Shown: positions 1-5,415 of the stretch, in pieces
Numbering within the stretch: the first letter of the stretch is position 1
Layout of the letters: each line of letters begins with the position of its first letter
Assembly: GCA_947631525.1 (NCBI GenBank)
Contig: CANRLQ010000004.1
Location: forward strand, 1-25,342
Direction of reading: 5' to 3'
Length of the DNA stretch: 25,342 nucleotides
Origin: an uncultured Bacilli bacterium
GTDB taxonomy: Bacteria > Bacillota_I > Bacilli_A > RF39 > UBA660
Translations under genes and position numbers: made by a program
The notes under the pieces: generated by a model
Told to the model about the DNA's origin: nothing
What the model saw: the letters and a program-made list of their open reading frames with translations, nothing else
Databases searched by the model: none

Positions 1-99
1 CTCTTCTCCGTCTAATTCAACTAAATCTAGGAACTCAAAGTTCACTTCATTTCCATTTTCGTCATTTAAAACAATTATGTTATCTAATTCTTCATCCAT
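1..99 (-). CDS. DUF1292 family protein, partial (cut by window edge)
   Basis: Reading the minus strand from an ATG at 99-97 gives 33 residues beginning MDEELDNIIVLNDENGNEV, with no stop before the window edge. The acidic start followed by a short beta-rich stretch (NEVNFEFLDLVELDGEE) resembles the DUF1292/YrzB family, small acidic proteins of Firmicutes with no assigned function. The start overlaps the end of the upstream lipoprotein gene by 16 bases. A good Shine-Dalgarno (AAAGGAG, complement of about 110-115) lies inside that gene; another ATG at 106-104 is too close to it and reaches a stop after four codons. The overlap suggests translational coupling in the yidD-lipoprotein-DUF1292 order. 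The C-terminus is missing, so the family call is tentative. Confidence 0.6.
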   Translation of the reverse strand, partial: MDEELDNIIVLNDENGNEVNFEFLDLVELDGEE

Positions 100-983
100 T
101 TTTCATGGCTCCTTTCGCAGTGATTTTCCAAATCAGAAAATATTTCCATATTTTCATTCATAATCGAAAAGTAATCTTCATTTTCACTTCTTTGTTTATC
201 AGTTATATTTGCTAGATTATAAATAGTTAGAAGTTGTACTTTAGTAGTTTTTACTAGATTTGATACAGTTTCATTCACCTCAGTACCACTTAGAGTAAAT
301 ATATATTTGATTTCCTTATTTTTTATTAAATTTTCTGTTTCTCTTAAATTTTTTTCACTTACACCGTTATTATCTTGTAGTGATATAACAGTAAATCCAT
401 ATTTTTCTAAGAATTTTAAACCATCATTATCAACAACAATAGTTGTATGACTAGCATTTTCACTCATTAATTTAAGTTTAGCATCGATATTAGAAATTTG
501 AATTTTTAAACTATCATAATTTTTTTCTATTTCTTCTTTTAAATAATGATTTTCTATATATTCTAATAAACCATTTTTAATATTCAAAGAAAGCATTAAT
601 AAGTTAGAAGGATTTAACCATAATTCAGTATCATCATATGTATATTCCATATTTTGAGTAGCATCAATAATCATCAAATCTTTATTTTTCTTAAATAGAG
701 GAGCAACATAAGTTTGTTCAGTTCCAAGACCATTAAAAACAAACATATTACCTTTACCATAATCATTTATTTGTTTATCAGTTAAGCTATATTTATTAAT
801 GTCTGTTCCATCTGGATAAATACTTTTTACATCACTATGTTCACCATATAATGTATTAGTTATATATTCAATAGGATAAGCTGTTGTATAAATAACTATG
901 TTTTCTAAATCATCCTTTTTAAAACATCCTGTTAAAAATAAAAATAAAATTGGTGATAAAATTACAAATAAAACTTTTTTCAT
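84..983 (-). CDS. ZnuA/AdcA-like substrate-binding lipoprotein lacking canonical metal ligands
   Basis: This 299-residue protein begins with a lipoprotein signal peptide: Lys-rich start, hydrophobic residues 4-18 and lipobox LTGC with Cys20, so it should be anchored outside the membrane. The rest follows the cluster 9 (zinc/manganese) ABC-transporter binding-protein fold: YPDGTDINKYSLT near 57-68, FVFNGLG at 81-87, WLNP at 122-125, a central helix and VDNDGLKFLEKYGF near 184-197. In ZnuA relatives these places carry the metal ligands (PHEYE, HxWLDP, HDAFGY). By eye they are Asn63, Glu120 and Asp185, so the usual three histidines are gone. No permease or ATPase gene is adjacent. It starts by ATGA overlap with yidD and its end overlaps the DUF1292 start. 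It may bind another ligand or another metal, or have a non-transport role. The fold call is fairly sure; the function is not. Confidence 0.72.
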   Translation of the reverse strand: MKKVLFVILSPILFLFLTGCFKKDDLENIVIYTTAYPIEYITNTLYGEHSDVKSIYPDGTDINKYSLTDKQINDYGKGNMFVFNGLGTEQTYVAPLFKKNKDLMIIDATQNMEYTYDDTELWLNPSNLLMLSLNIKNGLLEYIENHYLKEEIEKNYDSLKIQISNIDAKLKLMSENASHTTIVVDNDGLKFLEKYGFTVISLQDNNGVSEKNLRETENLIKNKEIKYIFTLSGTEVNETVSNLVKTTKVQLLTIYNLANITDKQRSENEDYFSIMNENMEIFSDLENHCERSHEKWMKN

Positions 984-1201
984 TTTTCCTTCCTTTCTGG
1001 TACTAAATCAATACCTCCCTCATTGAAGGGATTACATTTAATAATTCTTTTAATAGTAAGATAACTACCTTTAATAAATCCAAATCTTTCATAAGCTATA
1101 ATGGCATAATTAGAACAAGTTGGTATAAAACGACAGTTATCATGAAATTTGCCTGGTATTTTTTGATATAGCCTGATTAATTTTATTGCTATTTTTTTCA
1201 T
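980..1201 (-). CDS. yidD: YidD, membrane protein insertion efficiency factor
   Basis: At 73 residues this is the usual YidD length. The diagnostic block RFIPTCSNYA, then FGFIKGSYLTIKRIIKCNPF and GGIDLVP, matches the family, which assists YidC/Sec membrane insertion from the inner face of the membrane. Residues 1-16 form the short amphipathic N-terminus. In many genomes yidD sits with rpmH, rnpA and yidC; here it is instead upstream of a lipoprotein gene that starts by ATGA overlap with the yidD stop. No ribosome site is visible upstream: a good -10 lies only six bases before the ATG, suggesting a leaderless message (see promoter entry). It is divergent from rnc. Confidence 0.93.
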   Translation of the reverse strand: MKKIAIKLIRLYQKIPGKFHDNCRFIPTCSNYAIIAYERFGFIKGSYLTIKRIIKCNPFNEGGIDLVPERKEK

Positions 1202-1236
1202 AAATTAATTATACTAAATTTTATGATAAAAGTAAA
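1202..1236 (-). promoter_or_regulatory. Promoter of yidD, apparently leaderless
   Basis: On the minus strand a -35 TTTACT (complement 1231-1236), a 17-base spacer and a perfect -10 TATAAT (complement 1208-1213) precede the yidD ATG (1201-1199) by six bases. Initiation seven bases after the -10 would start the transcript on the A of the ATG. No Shine-Dalgarno is present in the gap. Confidence 0.6.
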
Positions 1237-1264
1237 TCTATTTATGTACAACTATTTACAAATT

Positions 1265-1288
1265 TGATATAATAAAGTAGGTGATTGT
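1265..1288 (+). promoter_or_regulatory. Extended -10 and ribosome site of rnc
   Basis: TGATATAAT at 1265-1273 is an extended -10 (TGnTATAAT); the -35 is weak. AGGTGAT at 1279-1285 is the ribosome site, a few bases before the ATG at 1289. The same arrangement recurs at several other genes in the window. Confidence 0.6.
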
Positions 1289-1951
1289 ATGGAAATACTA
1301 GATAAGTTTAATATAAAAACAAATAATTATAAGTTATATGAAACTGCTTTTACACATACATCTTACGCTAATGAACATGGATGTGTCAGCTATGAACGAT
1401 TAGAATATTTAGGAGATGCTGTATTAGAAACAGTTATGAGTGAATATTTATATAAAACAACTAACGCAGATGAGGGTGAATTAACAAAAATGCGTGCTCA
1501 TTACGTTTGTGAAGATGCTTTATATGAGTATTCATTAAAATTACATTTAAATGATTATTTAATATTAGGAAATGGTGAATTAGAGAATGGTGGTAAATTT
1601 AGAAAAGCTATCGTAGCCGATATATTTGAGTCTTTTATAGGTGCTTTATTTTTAGATCAAGGTTTTGAAACAGCTAAAAATTTTATTTATAAAGCAGCTA
1701 TTCCTTTTGTTAAAAATAATTCTTTTGATTTTATAAAAGATTATAAATCTGAATTACAGGAATTAGTTCAAACAGATCGAAGAAGTTTAAAATATTTTAT
1801 CATAAATGAAGAAGGACCTGCTCATAATAAAGTATTTACAGCAGTTGTTAAAATTGATAACATAACATATGGTACAGGTACAGGTCATAGTAAAAAAGAG
1901 GCCGAACAATTAGCAGCTAAAGATGCATTAAATAAAAGTGTTAGTAGTTAA
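1289..1951 (+). CDS. rnc: Ribonuclease III
   Basis: This 220-residue protein has the two RNase III domains in order. The nuclease domain (about 1-145) carries the signature YERLEYLGDAVLE at 35-47 with Glu39 and Asp43, then the second acidic pair in ADIFESFIGALFLDQG. The double-stranded RNA-binding domain (about 150-218) begins DYKSELQELVQ and ends GTGHSKKEAEQLAAKDAL. It cleaves double-stranded RNA in rRNA maturation and mRNA turnover in the cytoplasm. In Bacillus rnc is followed by smc and ftsY; here trxB follows after 24 bases, probably co-transcribed. The start is fixed by the AGGTGAT ribosome site. All catalytic positions look intact. Confidence 0.96.
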   Translation: MEILDKFNIKTNNYKLYETAFTHTSYANEHGCVSYERLEYLGDAVLETVMSEYLYKTTNADEGELTKMRAHYVCEDALYEYSLKLHLNDYLILGNGELENGGKFRKAIVADIFESFIGALFLDQGFETAKNFIYKAAIPFVKNNSFDFIKDYKSELQELVQTDRRSLKYFIINEEGPAHNKVFTAVVKIDNITYGTGTGHSKKEAEQLAAKDALNKSVSS

Positions 1952-1975
1952 ATTTATATAGAAAGGTGAATATAA

Positions 1976-2866
1976 ATGTACGATATAATTATAATAGGAG
2001 CGGGGCCAGCTGGGTTAACTTCTGCTTTGTATGCTTTAAGAGCTAATAAAAATGTACTTATTTTAGAGGCAAAATGTTATGGTGGGCAAATAATAGATTC
2101 TAGTAAAATAGAAAATTATCCTGGTATAGAATTAATTTCAGGATTTGAATTTGCTACAAATCTTTATAATCAAGTAAAAAAACTTGGTGGAAATATAATA
2201 TATGAAAAAGTTATTCATATTAATGAAGATAAAACAGTTGTAACAAATAAAAACGAATATAAAGCAAAAGCTATTATTATTGCAACAGGCGTACAAAGTA
2301 GAAGATTAAATGTTGATAATGAGCAAAAATTTATTGGACATGGAGTATCTTATTGTGCTACTTGTGATGGTAATTTTTATAAAAATAAAATAGTAGCTGT
2401 TGTAGGTGGTGGCAATACAGCATTAGAAGATGCTATATATTTATCTAATATTGCTAAAAAAATTTATGTTATTCATAGAAGAAATATATTTAGTGGAGAT
2501 GCTAAATACATAGAAGAATTAGAAAATAAAACAAATGTTGATTTTATTTTTAACTCTAATGTTGTTAATCTAAATGGTAAAGACTATTTAGAAAGTATTG
2601 ATATTCAACATGAAAATAAGCAAATTGAAACAATTAATATAGATGGACTTTTTATAGCTATTGGAAAAATTCCAGATAATAACATGTTTGAAAATGTTGT
2701 TGATTTAGATGAATTTGGTTATATTAAAACAACTGATGGATTACATACAAGTACTCCTGGTATATATGTAGCGGGTGATACCAAAGCTAAATTTTTAAGA
2801 CAACTTACTACGGCTGTAAGTGATGGTTCATTAGCTTCTACTATGGCTATAAAAGAAATGAATTAG
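1976..2866 (+). CDS. trxB: Thioredoxin reductase
   Basis: This 296-residue flavoprotein carries the FAD motif GAGPAGLT (residues 8-15), the redox-active pair CATC (Cys127, Cys130), the NADPH motif VVGGGNTALEDA (142-153) with the following HRR, and the C-terminal FAD motif GIYVAGD. It is slightly shorter than typical TrxB (about 305-320) but all landmarks are present. It passes electrons from NADPH to thioredoxin in the cytoplasm. HRR after the Rossmann motif fits NADPH rather than ferredoxin use. It starts 24 bases after rnc behind AGAAAGGTG and ends just before two hairpins. Confidence 0.94.
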   Translation: MYDIIIIGAGPAGLTSALYALRANKNVLILEAKCYGGQIIDSSKIENYPGIELISGFEFATNLYNQVKKLGGNIIYEKVIHINEDKTVVTNKNEYKAKAIIIATGVQSRRLNVDNEQKFIGHGVSYCATCDGNFYKNKIVAVVGGGNTALEDAIYLSNIAKKIYVIHRRNIFSGDAKYIEELENKTNVDFIFNSNVVNLNGKDYLESIDIQHENKQIETINIDGLFIAIGKIPDNNMFENVVDLDEFGYIKTTDGLHTSTPGIYVAGDTKAKFLRQLTTAVSDGSLASTMAIKEMN

Positions 2867-2867
2867 G

Positions 2868-2921
2868 TTTACATTTATTGTGTAAATTAATTGAGAAATA
2901 ATTAATATTTTCTCTTTTTTT
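2868..2921 (+). terminator. Terminator after trxB
   Basis: GAGAAA (2893-2898) pairs with TTTCTC (2909-2914) around a 10-base loop and runs straight into seven T (2915-2921). A second small inverted repeat, TTTACA (2868-2873) with TGTAAA (2881-2886), sits directly after the stop codon. The stems are AU-rich, so strength is uncertain. Confidence 0.6.
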
Positions 2922-2931
2922 ATGATAAAAA

Positions 2932-2967
2932 TGTTATAATTATTTTAGAAAGTAAGGAGTATATATT
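2932..2967 (+). promoter_or_regulatory. Extended -10 and ribosome site of the alcohol dehydrogenase locus
   Basis: TGTTATAAT at 2932-2940 is an extended -10 with no clear -35. GTAAGGAG at about 2952-2959 is the ribosome site before the ATG at 2968. Confidence 0.55.
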
Positions 2968-3946
2968 ATGAAGTGTATTGCAATTAAAGATGTAAAAGAA
3001 TTTGAATTAAAAGATATTAAAGAGCCAATTAAAGAAGATAATAAAGTTATGATATCTGTTAAAAAAACTGGTATTTGTGGTTCTGATATTCATTATTGGG
3101 AATCAGGACAACCAAAAGGTTTAGTAATGGGACATGAATTTTGTGGAACAGTTATCGATCCAGGTAATAGAAAAGATTTAAATATAGGAGACCGTGTTAC
3201 AGCATTACCAATATTGTTTAGAAACATTGACAAATGCGACTGGATTATCATTAGAAAATCCTGGAGGTTTAACTTCTAAAATAAATGTTAGATCTGACAT
3301 GGTATTTAAAGTACCTGATAATATAACTGATGAAGAAGTAGCAATGGTAGAGCCAACAGCTGTTGGACTTCACGCTATTCATTTAGCTGATATTAAAGTA
3401 GGGGATAAAGTATTAATAATAGGTAGTGGAATTATAGGTCTTACATCAACTATGTTTGCTAAATTAGAAGGTGCAAGTTATGTAGCAGTATCAGAGGTAA
3501 ATGAAGCGCGTGGTAATAAAGCGGTTGAATTAAATGTAGCTGATGAATATTTTAAAGCTGATGATAAATTTTTAGAAACTGTTTCATCAAAAATACCAAC
3601 TGGTTTTGATGTAGTAATTGAGTGTTGTGGAAACTCTAATGCTGTTGGATCTTCATTAATGACTGTAAAACCAGGTGGTACTGTTGTTTTAGTTGGAGTT
3701 TCATTAAATCCAGTAACAATACCTACAGTAGTTGCTGTAATGCGTGAACTTAACTTAAAAGGTGCAATAGCCTATACTAAAGAAGAATTTAAAACATGTA
3801 TTGAATTAATGAGCAATAAACAAATAGATGTTAAAAAATTTGTTTCCGAAATAGTTGGATTAAATGAAGTACAATCATCATATGAAAAATTAACATCAGG
3901 TGATAGTGATGTTATAAAGATATTGGTTGATCCAAATATATATTAA
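2968..3946 (+). pseudogene. Zinc-dependent alcohol (sorbitol/threonine type) dehydrogenase, frameshifted
   Basis: Two overlapping frames together spell one medium-chain dehydrogenase. The first (2968-3279) gives the N-terminus with catalytic zinc ligands Cys37 (GICGSDIH) and His56/Glu57 (GHEFCG) and reads correctly up to GDRVTALPI near residue 82, then goes out of register. The second (frame of 3194-3946) resumes with YCLETLTNAT and continues through VEPTAVG, the NAD motif IIGSGIIGL and a normal C-terminus. The part that should hold the structural zinc cysteines (CxxCxxC) is missing apart from one YC. The frame change fits loss of a length equal to 2 modulo 3 near 3215-3225, about 17 or 20 bases judging from homologues. 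Either the gene is decayed or the consensus has a deletion here. The substrate cannot be told. RBS and promoter look intact. Confidence 0.82.
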
Positions 3947-4022
3947 AAAATTTAAAAATAATAAATAAAATAATTAATCAAACATAAAATTATAGTAAAT
4001 TAAAAAAAATTTTAAAAAAGTA

Positions 4023-4051
4023 TTGCCAAATGGATAAATATATTATATAAT
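4023..4051 (+). promoter_or_regulatory. Strong promoter of the tRNA operon
   Basis: TTGCCA (4023-4028), a 17-base spacer and TATAAT (4046-4051) lie 33 bases before tRNA-Asn. This is a near-consensus vegetative promoter. Confidence 0.8.
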
Positions 4052-4055
4052 TAAG

Positions 4056-4076
4056 GAGTCTTACATGTTAAGACTC
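4056..4076 (+). repeat. 8-bp perfect hairpin in the tRNA leader
   Basis: GAGTCTTA (4056-4063) is perfectly complementary to TAAGACTC (4069-4076) around a five-base loop. It begins about where the transcript should start and ends seven bases before the tRNA 5' end. It has no T-run, so it is not an obvious terminator. It could guide RNase processing or protect the 5' end; this is inference. Confidence 0.6.
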
Positions 4077-4083
4077 ATGGCTT

Positions 4084-4159
4084 GCCTAATTAGCTCAGTT
4101 GGTAGAGCACTCGGCTGTTAACCGATAGGTCGTAGGTTCGAGTCCTACATTAGGCGCCA
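4084..4159 (+). tRNA. tRNA-Asn (anticodon GTT)
   Basis: The acceptor stem GCCTAAT (4084-4090) pairs with ATTAGGC (4149-4155), followed by discriminator G and an encoded CCA (4157-4159). The D arm is GCTC..GAGC, the anticodon loop CTGTTAA and the T arm GTAGG/CCTAC with TTCGAGT. Length is 76. The outer anticodon-stem pair (27-43) appears to be a C/T mismatch. Confidence 0.96.
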
Positions 4160-4168
4160 TATTTTTTT

Positions 4169-4245
4169 GGCCAGTTGGTGAAGTGGCTTAACACACTGCC
4201 CTTTCACGGCAGCATTCACGGGTTCGAATCCCGTACTGGTCACCA
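4169..4245 (+). tRNA. tRNA-Glu (anticodon TTC)
   Basis: The acceptor stem GGCCAGT (4169-4175) pairs with ACTGGTC (4235-4241) with one G-U pair, followed by discriminator A and encoded CCA (4243-4245). The anticodon stem CTGCC/GGCAG encloses CTTTCAC, and the T arm is ACGGG/CCCGT. Nine bases after tRNA-Asn, so the two are co-transcribed. Confidence 0.96.
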
Positions 4246-4284
4246 TGTTATGTGCTTGACTCAAATTTTGTGAGTATGATATAT

Positions 4285-4312
4285 AAACTGACTTTTATAG
4301 TTAGTTTTTTTT
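4285..4312 (+). terminator. Terminator of the tRNA operon
   Basis: AAACTGAC (4285-4292) pairs with GTTAGTTT (4300-4307, one G-U) around a seven-base loop, with eight T from 4305. A smaller inverted repeat, ACTCA/TGAGT around 4259-4275, lies just upstream. Confidence 0.8.
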
Positions 4313-4373
4313 ATAAAATTAAAATTTTTATAATAGGTTTTATCAATTAAATTAATATTATATATAAAAATTG

Positions 4374-4402
4374 TTGTTTTAATCTTTTTATTTTGATATA
4401 AT
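4374..4402 (+). promoter_or_regulatory. Promoter of the TS-like/fusion operon
   Basis: A -35 TTGTTT (4374-4379), a 17-base spacer and an extended -10 TGATATAAT (4394-4402) precede an untranslated leader of roughly 85 bases. That leader is much longer than for the other genes of the window, which usually have 15-30 bases. Confidence 0.65.
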
Positions 4403-4404
4403 AA

Positions 4405-4419
4405 TGACAATTAGTGTCA
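4405..4419 (+). promoter_or_regulatory. Palindromic operator candidate at the transcription start
   Basis: TGACA (4405-4409), spacer ATTAG and TGTCA (4415-4419) form a perfect 5-bp-arm inverted repeat directly after the -10, over the expected start point. Position and symmetry fit a dimeric repressor site. The regulator is unknown. Confidence 0.45.
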
Positions 4420-4495
4420 AAATTATACCTTTAATATTGTATAAATTTTAACACTTTAGTATGAGTATAAGGGGTTAATATAGGGAGGTTTTATT

Positions 4496-5413
4496 ATGAA
4501 AGGTGATTATACACCATATATTGAACGTACACCAGATGGACAATACAAAAATTTAATTCGTGAAATATTAGAGAAAGGAACATTAGGACCATCACCAATG
4601 GTTGATAAAGAAGGAAAAGAAATTAATACTATTGATTTAATGGGTGCATCAACAATAAGATTTAATTTATTAGAAAATGGTTTTCCATTTATTACTGAGC
4701 GTGATATTTCAGGATTTTGGAGATCAGCTGTTGGTGAATTATTCGCATTTATTAATGGAGCTAGAACACAAAAAGAACTAGAAATGTTTGGTTGTAAGTG
4801 GTGGAAAGCTTGGTTAACAGAAGAAAAATGTGCTAAAAGAGGATTAGAAAAAGGAGATTTAGGGCCTGGATCTTATGGAGCAGCTTTCGCATCATTTCCA
4901 ACTTTAGATGGAAATACTTTTAATCAATTCGAAGAAATAGTAAAACAAATTAAAGAAAGACCAGAATTAAAAACACATATGATTACACCTTGGATACCCC
5001 AATATACAATTAGAAATTCAGATAATCAACAAAAAGTTGTAGTATGTCCATGTCATGGATGGATTCACTTTAGAGTATTAGGTGATAAATTGAGTATGCT
5101 TATGTGGCAAAGAAGTTGTGATGTCTTAATAGGTGGACCTAGTAATTGGGTACAATATTCAGCACTACTTTTAGCTATGGCAGAAGTTTTAAATTTACAA
5201 CCATATGAATTTATTCATCAAATTTCAGATGCTCATATCTTTGAAAATCAAATGCCTTGGGTAGAAGAAATTCTATCTAGAGAAAGTCAACCATTTCCTA
5301 CTTTAAAATTAGTAAAAAAACATAAAAAGATATCTGATTATCGTAATACAGATTTTGAACTTAGTGATTATCATTCTGGAGAAGCTATAAAAGGTATTCC
5401 TGTAGGTATTTAA
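4496..5413 (+). CDS. Divergent thymidylate-synthase-fold protein (TS or pyrimidine-nucleotide hydroxymethylase)
   Basis: The 305 residues follow the thymidylate synthase fold. Visible landmarks are the catalytic Cys186 in PCH, QRSCD at 205-209 (phosphate and general Arg/Asp), Asn217 in GGPSNW (the pyrimidine-selecting Asn), DAHIF at 245-249 and the C-terminal IPVGI. TS methylates C5 of dUMP with methylene-tetrahydrofolate. Several things depart from ordinary ThyA: the N-terminal RTGTGT phosphate loop is replaced by a 40-residue segment without a clear equivalent Arg, the SRR pair that grips phosphate from the partner subunit reads KT (159-160), the HELLWF folate-contact Trp is absent (GELFAFI), and DAHIY is DAHIF. 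It is followed by the fusion gene after two bases. It starts behind GGGAGG. It may be a TS variant or a hydroxymethylase of another nucleotide. Confidence 0.8.
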   Translation: MKGDYTPYIERTPDGQYKNLIREILEKGTLGPSPMVDKEGKEINTIDLMGASTIRFNLLENGFPFITERDISGFWRSAVGELFAFINGARTQKELEMFGCKWWKAWLTEEKCAKRGLEKGDLGPGSYGAAFASFPTLDGNTFNQFEEIVKQIKERPELKTHMITPWIPQYTIRNSDNQQKVVVCPCHGWIHFRVLGDKLSMLMWQRSCDVLIGGPSNWVQYSALLLAMAEVLNLQPYEFIHQISDAHIFENQMPWVEEILSRESQPFPTLKLVKKHKKISDYRNTDFELSDYHSGEAIKGIPVGI

Positions 5414-5415
5414 TT

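Noticed and set aside
4065..4136. Short reading frame with AAGGAG and ATG running into tRNA-Asn
   Set aside because: It overlaps the tRNA and hairpin, and ends within the tRNA; the ribosome-like site is part of the stem.
4403..4495. Riboswitch in the leader of the TS-like operon
   Set aside because: No conserved core or terminator/anti-terminator pair could be seen; only the palindrome stands out.
4496..5413. Simple assignment as phage-type dCMP hydroxymethylase
   Set aside because: The selecting residue is Asn217, not Asp, and there are no phage genes around.
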